Source of the DNA: Deinococcus sp. AB2017081
GTDB lineage: Bacteria > Deinococcota > Deinococci > Deinococcales > Deinococcaceae
NCBI RefSeq assembly: GCF_034440735.1
Contig: NZ_CP140098.1
Coordinates: 544,501-608,500 of the forward strand
Direction: 5' to 3'
Length of the DNA stretch: 64,000 bases
Below, in pieces: positions 29,328-37,045 of this stretch. Each line of letters begins with the position of its first letter. Position 1 is the stretch's first letter. The position numbers and the translations under genes were made by a program. The notes under the pieces are model-generated. The model was not told the origin of the DNA, did no database searches, and worked only from the letters and a program-made list of their open reading frames with translations.

Positions 29328-30908
29328 TTACTTCGTGACGAACCACTCGTTGGCGTACTGGAAATCCGCGGCCTGCGTGATGCCGCGCATGCCCTGCACG
29401 CGCTTGTTGGAGGCGGTGATGCTCTGCGGGTACCACAGGTACAGGTACGGCAGTTCCTTGGCCATCAGTGCCTGCGCCTCGTTGTACACGACCCGGCGGG
29501 CCACCAGACTGCTGGCCTTGCGGCCATTCTCGAGCAGCGTGTCCAGCTTGGGGTTCTTGTAGTTCGGGATGTTGTTGCCCACGTTCGCCGCCGAGGAGTC
29601 GTAGTACGGCAGCACGTCCGGATCGGCCGGGGTCGACCACCACGCCGCCGAGGCCTGGTAGTCGCGCTTGACGATGACCTGCTGGATGTACGAATTCCAG
29701 TCCATGGTCTTGATCTCGGCCTTCACGCCGATGTCCTTCCAGTACTGCTGCACCAGCAGCGAGATCGGCACGAGCTGCTGGTAGGACGCGGTCGGCATGC
29801 TGATCACGAAGGGCTTGCCGTCCTTCATCAGGGTGCCGTCCGGGCCGGGCTTCCAGCCGGCCTGGGCGAGCAGGGCCTTGGCCTTGGCCGGGTCATACGG
29901 ATACTGCTGAACCTTGGCGTTGTAGAAGGACTTCTGGATGGGCGCAATGGGTCCGGTGGCCACCTGGCCGTAGCCCTTGAGGACACTGGTGATCATGGCC
30001 GGGCGGTTGATGGCGTACAGCAGCGCCTGGCGCACCCGGGCGTCCTTGAAGCGCGGATCATCCTGGTTCAGGGCCACGAAGTAGTAGATGTTCGCGGTGG
30101 CGATGTCCACCGTGAGGTTCGGGCTGCTCTTGACCCGGTCGACCGTCTCGGGGTTGCCGATGGCGATCTGATCCACATCCCCGGAGAGCAGCTGCGCGAG
30201 CTGCGCATTGCTGTCCGGCACGACCTTGAAGGTCACGCCCTGCAGCTTGGGCCGCTCTCCCCAGTAGTTGTCGTTGCGCACCATGCGCACGGTCGCCCCG
30301 GACACCACCTGAGAGATCTTGAACGGCCCCGAGCTGATGGGGTTCTGCTTGTTGAAGGCCGTGAATTTCCACGGATCGGTCACGCCCGCGAAGGCGTGCT
30401 TGGGCAGGATGCCGGCGTAGTACGCGAGGTAGGTGGGCAGGGACGCCCACGGCCGCGAGAGGATGAACTCGACGGTGGTCGGGTTGACGGCGTTCACCTT
30501 CGTCACGGAATTGCGCCACGTGCTGCCCTGGTTCGCGCCGAGTTCCTTTTTCAGGACGAGGTCGTTGAAGGTGAACGCTACGTCGTCGGCGGTCAGGGGC
30601 TTGCCGTCCGACCACTTCACGTTCTTGCGCAGGGTGAACGTCCACTTCAGGCCGTCAGCCGAGGCTTTCCACGACGTGGCGAGGTCGGGCACCGGCTTGA
30701 GATCCTTGTCCCAGCGGGTCAGGCCGGGGAACAGCAGTTCGTTGATCAGATTGGACTCGACGAAGGCGTTTGGGCTCCACGGGTTGAAGGTCGGGTCGGC
30801 CGTGGTCACGAAGGTGACCGTGCCGCTGGGGTCGGCCGTCTGGGCGCTGGCGGCGCCGGCCAGGGAGAGACTCAGGGCAATCAGGGTCAGCGTGCGGGTT
30901 CGTTTCAT
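29328..30908 (-). CDS. Peptide-type ABC transporter substrate-binding protein (SBP family 5)
   Basis: A 526-residue exported binding protein. MKRTRTLTLIALSLSLAGA forms the signal, then DPTFNPWSPNAFVESNLINE and the family-5 KNVKWSDGKPLTADDVAFT and KDARVRQALLYAINRP motifs. ATG 30908 sits 8 bases from a GAGG element; an in-frame GTG 9 bases earlier is possible. The downstream dipeptidase genes support di- or tripeptides as ligand. The IclR gene is 10 bases upstream. Confidence 0.9.
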   Translation of the reverse strand: MKRTRTLTLIALSLSLAGAASAQTADPSGTVTFVTTADPTFNPWSPNAFVESNLINELLFPGLTRWDKDLKPVPDLATSWKASADGLKWTFTLRKNVKWSDGKPLTADDVAFTFNDLVLKKELGANQGSTWRNSVTKVNAVNPTTVEFILSRPWASLPTYLAYYAGILPKHAFAGVTDPWKFTAFNKQNPISSGPFKISQVVSGATVRMVRNDNYWGERPKLQGVTFKVVPDSNAQLAQLLSGDVDQIAIGNPETVDRVKSSPNLTVDIATANIYYFVALNQDDPRFKDARVRQALLYAINRPAMITSVLKGYGQVATGPIAPIQKSFYNAKVQQYPYDPAKAKALLAQAGWKPGPDGTLMKDGKPFVISMPTASYQQLVPISLLVQQYWKDIGVKAEIKTMDWNSYIQQVIVKRDYQASAAWWSTPADPDVLPYYDSSAANVGNNIPNYKNPKLDTLLENGRKASSLVARRVVYNEAQALMAKELPYLYLWYPQSITASNKRVQGMRGITQAADFQYANEWFVTK

Positions 30909-30918
30909 ACCTGCCACC

Positions 30919-31725
30919 TCACTCCAGGGGGGACGACAAAGGACGGTTGTGACCGAGCTGCCGGGAGATGCGCTGCGCGGCGCCGCGGATCAGGTCGCCG
31001 AGTTCGGCCAGTCGGGGGGGACTCATGCGGGTCGCGGGGCCCCCCACACTGATCGCACCGATGGCCTGCCCGGCGGCATTGAAGATGGGAGACCCGACAC
31101 CGCGCGCTTCCTCGTCGATGTCCAGGTCGCTGATGGCGTAGCCACGTCGGCGGGTTGCGTCGAGCTCCAGGCGGAGTGCAGCGGGATCAAGTTCGGTATG
31201 CGGGGTGAAACGCGGCATGGTCGGCAGCGCGCTCAGTACGGCGTCCTGCTGCTCGGCGGGCAGGAAGGCCAGCACCGCCTTGGGGCAGGCTCCGGCGTGC
31301 AGCGGGGTGCGGCGGCCGGGTTCGGTGACGAGCCGGACAGGGCGCAGGCCGTCGCGGTGATCCACGCAGGTGAGCTGGTCTCCGTCCAGCGTGAAGAGGT
31401 TGACGGTCTCACCGGTCGTCTGGGAGACCTCGTCCAGGTAGCTCTGCGCGGCGCTGACCAGGGTGGGTTGCGGCTGAGACGCGGCGGCGAGCTGGTCGAC
31501 CAGGGTGGTCAGCACGAACCGGTCGTCCTCGTCCAGGCGGATGAACCCGACGTGTTGCAGGGTTCGCAGGCAGCGGAAGGCCTGGTTGCGATCCACGTCG
31601 AGCTGCTGGGCCATCTCGGAGGGGGTGTAGCGGTAGGGGGGGCGGCCGAACACCAGCAGGACTTCGAGTGTGAGGGCGGCGGACTGAATGAGGTAGCGCG
31701 GAACATCCCTGGTGGACTGGGTCAC
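30919..31725 (-). CDS. IclR-family transcriptional regulator
   Basis: A 268-residue regulator: winged helix RYTPSEMAQQLDVDRNQAFR at the N-terminus and an IclR effector domain with RTPLHAGACPKAVLAFLP and the final AIGAISVGGP. GTG 31725 has AGGAGG 5 bases before it. First gene of the peptide-import operon; a 13-base palindrome 22 bases upstream is the likely operator. The effector may be a peptide or amino acid product. Confidence 0.88.
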   Translation of the reverse strand: MTQSTRDVPRYLIQSAALTLEVLLVFGRPPYRYTPSEMAQQLDVDRNQAFRCLRTLQHVGFIRLDEDDRFVLTTLVDQLAAASQPQPTLVSAAQSYLDEVSQTTGETVNLFTLDGDQLTCVDHRDGLRPVRLVTEPGRRTPLHAGACPKAVLAFLPAEQQDAVLSALPTMPRFTPHTELDPAALRLELDATRRRGYAISDLDIDEEARGVGSPIFNAAGQAIGAISVGGPATRMSPPRLAELGDLIRGAAQRISRQLGHNRPLSSPLE

Positions 31726-31747
31726 CGTGGCCTCCTGATTGATATTC

Positions 31748-31760
31748 TCAAACCGTTTGA
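31748..31760. promoter_or_regulatory. Candidate IclR operator
   Basis: TCAAACCGTTTGA is a perfect inverted repeat (6-bp arms, one central base) 22 bases before the IclR start codon. The remaining bases 31761-32007 hold no gene or motif I recognise. Confidence 0.6.
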
Positions 31761-32007
31761 TAGATCGTAACGACCTTGATCTGTGTGTGCAAGGCCTGTC
31801 CGCCGCAGTGAGGGGTGAAGAGTAGACAAGTGAAGGTGCCGAGACTCCGTGGGGAGGTCAAGCGGGAGCCATGTGCAGACGGCTCGGTGTGGATGAATGC
31901 CGGTGCGCCCGAGCCCATCTGAGCGCCGCACTCACGAGCGCCCCTGGGATCGGGGTGCAGTTGGAGCACACGACGCCGAAGGCACGCCTCGCGATCTCGG
32001 ATCGAGG

Positions 32008-32450
32008 TCAGGGCGCGGCAAAGAGGGCCGGGGATTGCCCCCGGCCCTCGTCCTGCGCAGATGCCTGCGCCCCCCCCTTGCTGTCCGGCTCGCTGAGCAG
32101 CGGCGGCCTGGCGATGGCCTCCTTCACCTCTCCGATCTGCACCTCCATGTAGAACGTGCGCGTGGCCGCGGCGCTGGCGTGGCCGAGGATTTTCGCCACC
32201 ATGTCCATCGGCACCCCCTGCTGGGCGAGATGGGTGGCCGTGATCCCCCGCAGATCGTGGAGGCGCATCGGCCGCACTCCCGCCTGCGCACACAGCGTGT
32301 GGAACAGCCTGCGCAGGGAGTCGGGGCGCGGCGCCGTCACGGCGGGTGACCACGTCGTCGGCTCCCCGGTGATCGCCCCAGGGCACGCCCGCGCTTCCAG
32401 CGCAGGCTGCGGGTCTCGGCGCGCCGCAGGCCGGTCATCGCCATAGCGAC
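32008..32450 (-). pseudogene. Tyrosine recombinase (integrase), C-terminal remnant with frameshift
   Basis: The catalytic C-terminus of a phage-type integrase is readable: RLHDLRGITATHLAQQG (His and Arg of the active site) and ILGHASAAATRTFY with the tyrosine nucleophile. The first part (AMTGLRRAETRSLRW, carrying the first catalytic Arg) continues in a different frame, so a frameshift lies near 32385. The N-terminal and core-binding domains are absent. The protein could not recombine DNA as it stands. Confidence 0.78.
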
Positions 32451-32467
32451 CCACCCCCCACGATCAT

Positions 32468-33456
32468 TCAGGCTGGTGTCCAGGAGCGGTTCAGACGCCA
32501 GAAGTCCTCCCGCAACAGACCCTGGTCGTACAGACCCGTGACGGTGTCGAGGAGCGTCGTCTCGGCGGGTCGCGGCCGGAAGTCCAGCTCCCGCTTTGCC
32601 CGGTCATTGTGGATGGTGAGCGGCAGCGGGACGTCGCCGGGCACCTCCGTGGTCGCGATCCGGGTGCCCAGTGGGCCGAGCCGGGCGCGCAGGAGCAGGG
32701 CGATGTCCAGGTACGTCAGGGTGGGCCCGTCGGCCAGCGTGAGTTAGCTCCGACCGGCCGCCAGGGGCGTCATCATCGCTGTGATGTGTAGCCCGGCGAC
32801 GTCTCGCACATCGGCCACGCCGAAGCGCTGGCGGGGCAGCGCCTTCAGGCTGCCGTCAAGGAGTGGAGGGATGACCGCAACTCCGCCGTCAGGGGCGGGC
32901 CGGCGATGAATGTGGGGTTGAGGACGACGAGTTCCATGTCCCCCCCCTCGCGCGCCATGAAGTCCCACGCGGCCCTCTCGGCCATGGTCTTGGACAGCGG
33001 GTACAGGGGCAGGCCCGGGGTGGCGGGATCCGTCCAGTCGTCCTCGGTGTACTCCCGGACAGGCTTGGGGGAGTACCCGACTGCCGCGAAGGACGACGTG
33101 AAGACGACCCGGCGCGACCCGGCGTCGCGCGCGGCGCGCAGCACGTACAGGGCGCTGTCGCGGGCCGGGTCGACAATCTGCTCGGACGTGCCGCCGTGCT
33201 GCATCGGCGACGCGAGGTGGTAGACCTCCTGCGTTCCCGCGAAGGCCTGGGCGAGTCCGGTGCCGCCCGCCACGTCCGCCACAACAAGTTCGAGACCGGT
33301 ATCGTCGGTGTCGCGGCGGCGCAGCGCGTCGCGGAGGAGGGCTGCGCTGTCCAGCGTCCGGATCACGGCGCGCACATCGGTTCCCCCGCGCAGCAGGCCA
33401 TCGATGACCCACGCGCCGAGGTAGCCATTCCCTCCCGTCATCAGAACCCGGCTCAT
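32468..33456 (-). pseudogene. NAD-dependent epimerase/dehydratase (SDR family), broken
   Basis: The N-terminus is intact with the SDR nucleotide loop GGNGYLGAWV, then HLASPMQH, a Ser-Ser pair TSSFAAVGYSP and the YPLSK catalytic motif. Near 32875 the frame shifts, continuing as LLDGSLKALPRQRFGVADVR. A TAA at 32742-32744 then interrupts the same frame, after which family-like sequence (LTLADGPTLTYLDIALLLRA) runs to a stop at 32468. It resembles a dihydroflavonol-reductase-type enzyme. The start overlaps the MerR stop (ATGA). Confidence 0.75.
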
Positions 33457-33896
33457 CGGGCCACCGGGGCCAGGCGGGGCAGCAGGTCGTGAATGTGCGC
33501 CTGGACGCGTGCCTCCGCTGCGTCGTCACCGCGCTCACGGGCGTCCCACAGGGCGGCCTTCTGCTGCAGGTAGTCCATGTGAATCCCGAGGGTCACGATC
33601 TCGGCCTTGATGCGCTGGGCGTGCCTGAGCAACAGGTCGCGCTGTTCGCCCGCGCTGGCATGGCCCCGGGCACGGTTGGCCTGGTAGGTGCGCATGTCCT
33701 CGATGCCGACGCCCATGGCGCGCAGGCAGGCCAGCATCTGCAGCGTCTCGACGTCCTGCTCGTGGTAGCGGCGGTGCCCACTGCGCCCCTCACGCTCGAC
33801 CGGGCCGATCAGGCCAACCTCCTCGTAGTAGCGCAGGGTCGGCTCGCTCAGTCCGCAGCGGCGGGACACGTCCTGAATGCTCAGTATCGACGTCAT
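33453..33896 (-). CDS. MerR-family transcriptional regulator
   Basis: A 147-residue regulator. The winged helix reads LSIQDVSRRCGLSEPTLRYY, followed by EEVGLIGPVEREG and RRYHEQDVETLQMLACLRAMG, then a helical dimerisation region and a short effector tail without obvious metal-binding cysteines. Its close family (AdhR/NmlR-like) often controls neighbouring reductases, here the broken epimerase. A palindrome lies just upstream. No strong ribosome site is seen, so translation may be leaderless. Confidence 0.85.
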   Translation of the reverse strand: MTSILSIQDVSRRCGLSEPTLRYYEEVGLIGPVEREGRSGHRRYHEQDVETLQMLACLRAMGVGIEDMRTYQANRARGHASAGEQRDLLLRHAQRIKAEIVTLGIHMDYLQQKAALWDARERGDDAAEARVQAHIHDLLPRLAPVAR

Positions 33897-33915
33897 GTCC
33901 CCATCACACCAGACC

Positions 33916-33927
33916 TCAAGCGCTTGA
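33916..33927. promoter_or_regulatory. Candidate MerR operator
   Basis: TCAAGCGCTTGA, a perfect 12-base palindrome 19 bases before the MerR start, within a TTGACT-preceded promoter region (minus strand), as in MerR-type spacer operators. Confidence 0.6.
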
Positions 33928-34096
33928 AGTCAAGGGGCAGCGTCCACAGTCCCCACCCGCACCACAGGGGTGACCTCGGGTGCAGTGGCATGATGACCAG
34001 CCCCGGCGCTCCGCCCGGCGCGAGGCGGGGCCACGTCCAGCGTGACCCTCCTCTGGCGGAGATCGGATCGTCAGGTTCAGAACGCGCTTCTACCGC

Positions 34097-35095
34097 TCAG
34101 CTCACGACCTCCGGGCTCAACTCCTGAGGCGGCGCAGCCTGCACCTTCAGCGCACGGCGCAGCGCCGTCATGCGGGTGTCCACGATGCGCCGGCTCAGGG
34201 CCGCGTCCGGGGCGAGGTGCTCGGAGGCGTGGAACGCCCCCGGATACACGTGCAGCTCGGCCGGCACGCCCGCAGCCATCAGGCGCTGGGCGAAGGCGAT
34301 GTCCTCGTCGCGGAAGAGGTCGAGTTCGCCGACATCGATGAAGACCGGGGGCAGCCCGTGGAGCGACGTCGCGTGGACAGGTGCCGCGTAGGGATCAGCC
34401 TCCTGTCCGGCCAGGTACCACCCCCACGCCTCGATGTTCTTGCCACGATCCCAGATCGGGCCGAGGTTCTCGAACTCGCGCGAGGACGGCGTGTCGTGGC
34501 GGGGATCGATCATCGGGTAGAGCGCCATGACAAGGGCCAGCGTGGGGCCGCCGTGGTCGCGTGCCCTCAGCGCCGTGCCGAGGGCAAGGCCGCCACCGGC
34601 ACTGCCGCCGTACACCGCGAGCCGCTGCGGATCGGCACCGAGGTCGGCAGCGTGGGCCGCCAGCCAGCACAGCGCACCGTAGCAGTCCGTGACCGGGGCA
34701 GGATGCGGGTGTTCCGGGGCCAGGCGGTAGCCGACCGAGACCACCACCGCCTCCAGGGCGGCGCACAGGGCGGTGGCCTGGGGATGTTCGCTCGCGAGGC
34801 TGCCGCCCCACATGCCGCCGCCGTGGATGACGAGCACTGCTGGATGGGGGCCGGATCCCGCAGACGGGCGGTAGACGCGCACTGGAATGTCCGGGTGGCC
34901 GGGCTGTCCCGGAATCATGCGGTCGATCCACTGCACGGCCGGGTGTGGGGGGGCTGGGGGCATCGCGGCGAGCATGGCCTCACCGGCCGCGCGGCGCACG
35001 GCGGGGTCGGGAGCCCACAGATCGTCGGGCATCAGGGTGGTGACGGCGGCGAGTGCCGCGCGGCTGTCAGGGTCGATCCGGGTGTAAAAGGTCAT
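34097..35095 (-). CDS. Alpha/beta hydrolase, hormone-sensitive-lipase type esterase
   Basis: A 332-residue esterase. The oxyanion motif is HGGGMWGG, the nucleophile elbow GGSAGGGL, the acid in ELDLFRDEDI and the histidine in GAFHAS. It has a full-length form; a C-terminal copy of a close paralogue survives at 58787-58992. ATG 35095 is taken since sequence before it is the previous gene's 3' flank. It follows the Nif3-like gene by 32 bases and ends the LacI-led operon. Substrate unknown, probably a small ester. Confidence 0.87.
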   Translation of the reverse strand: MTFYTRIDPDSRAALAAVTTLMPDDLWAPDPAVRRAAGEAMLAAMPPAPPHPAVQWIDRMIPGQPGHPDIPVRVYRPSAGSGPHPAVLVIHGGGMWGGSLASEHPQATALCAALEAVVVSVGYRLAPEHPHPAPVTDCYGALCWLAAHAADLGADPQRLAVYGGSAGGGLALGTALRARDHGGPTLALVMALYPMIDPRHDTPSSREFENLGPIWDRGKNIEAWGWYLAGQEADPYAAPVHATSLHGLPPVFIDVGELDLFRDEDIAFAQRLMAAGVPAELHVYPGAFHASEHLAPDAALSRRIVDTRMTALRRALKVQAAPPQELSPEVVS

Positions 35096-35127
35096 GCAGG
35101 GACGTCCTCGGTGGTCGCGCGGGCGAC

Positions 35128-36003
35128 TCAGATGGTCTGGAAGGGATCGCCGCTCGGCAGGTGTGTGATGGTCACGCCGGGCAGCTGCGGGCGCAGCCAC
35201 TCGGCGAGGTAGGCCATCCCGCCCTCCTCGCTGGTGGCGTGGCCGACGACGAGCATGCCCTTGGGCCGGCCGAAGTACGCGGCGTCCCGGAGGTACTCGC
35301 AGGTCTCCCACTCGCGGGTCTCGCCGCACAGCACGACGTCCACGTCGTCGCGCTGTAGCGTGGCGATGGTCATCTTGCCGGGCAGCGCCCCGACTGTGAG
35401 GGCCACGCGCCGAACCGGCAGCTCCGCCGGGCCGACATACCGGATCTGGGCCGCTCCGAGCCCACTGCGGACGTCCTCGGCCAGCTGGGAGAGGGTTGTG
35501 GCGGGAATGGTGGCGACGCTGCTGGACGCGCCCGCGAGTTCCGCGTTCCAGTCCTGGCCGCGCGTCATCGACCACGCCCGGATTGCCTCGCGGGTATCGA
35601 TGGACGGGTCGTCGAGTGGCCAGCCCAGTTGCCGGGCCACCCCAGTCTGGATGCCGTCCGGGGTCATCAGGTGCCAGTAGTCGTGGAAGCGCCAGATGGC
35701 CATGCCCAGCGACTCGACGAGGGCCCGCTTGGCGTCGTAGATGGGGTCGCCATCCAGCCACGCGACGTCGTCCGTGTCATGGTCGGAGTAGTAGGTGGGC
35801 TCGTGGGTGATGATCAGGTTCGCGCCGTGCTGCGCGGCGCGCGTGATGACGTCGGCCGTCGCGAGGAAGGTCGTGACGATCCCGGTCAGGGGCCGCTCCG
35901 GGTCGCCGGACTTGAGGGTGTCGGCGGTGTGGGGCAGTGGGGCCAGGGTCGTGGCCCTGAGGATGGTGTCGATGGCGCTCTGGATGGTCTGGGGTGCGGT
36001 CAT
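35128..36003 (-). CDS. Nif3-like dinuclear metal-centre protein
   Basis: A 291-residue protein of the Nif3/DUF34 family. Metal-binding candidates are the His in IITHEPTYYSDHD and His/Glu in VGHATSEEGGM near the C-terminus, plus Glu in VLCGETREWE. Family role is unsettled (hydrolase-like or cofactor handling). ATG 36003 lies 7 bases after the stop of the ATPase gene, so it belongs to the importer operon. Confidence 0.75.
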   Translation of the reverse strand: MTAPQTIQSAIDTILRATTLAPLPHTADTLKSGDPERPLTGIVTTFLATADVITRAAQHGANLIITHEPTYYSDHDTDDVAWLDGDPIYDAKRALVESLGMAIWRFHDYWHLMTPDGIQTGVARQLGWPLDDPSIDTREAIRAWSMTRGQDWNAELAGASSSVATIPATTLSQLAEDVRSGLGAAQIRYVGPAELPVRRVALTVGALPGKMTIATLQRDDVDVVLCGETREWETCEYLRDAAYFGRPKGMLVVGHATSEEGGMAYLAEWLRPQLPGVTITHLPSGDPFQTI

Positions 36004-36010
36004 GGGGGCC

Positions 36011-37045
36011 TCAGGGTGCGGCAATGAGGGCGTGGGCGGCGTCCCGGCTCGCCTTCCAGCCTGGGAAGTGGTGGCAGGCGACGAGGCCGCCGTCGGGCGT
36101 GGGCGCAAGGGGGGGCCGCGTGGTACGGCACACCTCCGTGGCGTAGGGGCAGCGCGGCGCGAACGGGCAGCCTGCGCCGCCCACGGCCGGGAGGGTGGAG
36201 GCCTGGGCGGCGCGGCGTTCCTGATCGAGGACGTGCCGGCGCCGCTGGACGCGCGGGTCGGCGACCGGGGCGGAGTCCAGCAGTTCCTGCGTGTACGGAT
36301 GGGCCGGATCAGCGGTGACGCGCGGGGTAGGGCCGGTCTCCATCACCTGCCCGAGGTACATCACATAGAGCCGGCCAGACACGTAGCGCACGACCTCGAT
36401 GTCGTGGGAGATGAACAGGTAGCTGAGCTGGCGTTCGTGCTGCAGTTCCACGAGCAGGTTCAGGATCTGTGCCTGCACGGACAGGTCGAGGGCGCTGACC
36501 GCCTCGTCGCAGATGACGAGCTGCGGATTTACGATCAGGGCGCGGGCGATCGCAATCCGCTGCTTCTGCCCGCCGGAGAACTGGGCCGGGTAACGGGCCG
36601 CCGCCTCGGACGACAGGCCCACCCGTTCCAGGGCCTCCGCGACCTGCCGCTCGCGGGCTGGGCCGGCACGGACGCCCTGCACCTCCAGCGGCTCGGCGAG
36701 GGAGCGGCCGACGGTCAGGTACGGGTTGAGGGACGCGTTGGGATCCTGGAAGACGACCTGCATGACGCGGCTCAGGTCGCGCCGGCCACGGGTGCCGAGG
36801 TGCGTGACGTCACGCCCGGCGACGTGGACGCTCCCGCCGTGGATGGGGGCGAGGCCGAGGGCAGCCCTCGCCACGGTCGACTTCCCGGAGCCGGACTCGC
36901 CGACCACCCCGACCGTCTCACCGGCCCGCACCTCCACGCTGACGTGATCGGCCGCGCGCAGCGTGGTGCCGCCGCGACGCCGGTACCGGACGTCGAGCTC
37001 GCGCACGCTGAGCAGCGGTGGGGCGGTGTCGTGGGCGGTGGTCAT
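36011..37045 (-). CDS. Peptide-type ABC transporter ATPase (OppF/DppF family)
   Basis: A 344-residue ATPase with Walker A GESGSGKST, signature SGGQKQRIAIARAL, Walker B LVICDEAVSALD and the switch His in FISHDI. The C-terminal oligopeptide/dipeptide domain has CPFAPRCPYATEVC, typical of OppF. ATG overlaps the stop of the fusion gene (ATGA). It is one of only two peptide-type ATPase modules in the window and could also power the two importers that lack one. Confidence 0.92.
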   Translation of the reverse strand: MTTAHDTAPPLLSVRELDVRYRRRGGTTLRAADHVSVEVRAGETVGVVGESGSGKSTVARAALGLAPIHGGSVHVAGRDVTHLGTRGRRDLSRVMQVVFQDPNASLNPYLTVGRSLAEPLEVQGVRAGPARERQVAEALERVGLSSEAAARYPAQFSGGQKQRIAIARALIVNPQLVICDEAVSALDLSVQAQILNLLVELQHERQLSYLFISHDIEVVRYVSGRLYVMYLGQVMETGPTPRVTADPAHPYTQELLDSAPVADPRVQRRRHVLDQERRAAQASTLPAVGGAGCPFAPRCPYATEVCRTTRPPLAPTPDGGLVACHHFPGWKASRDAAHALIAAP

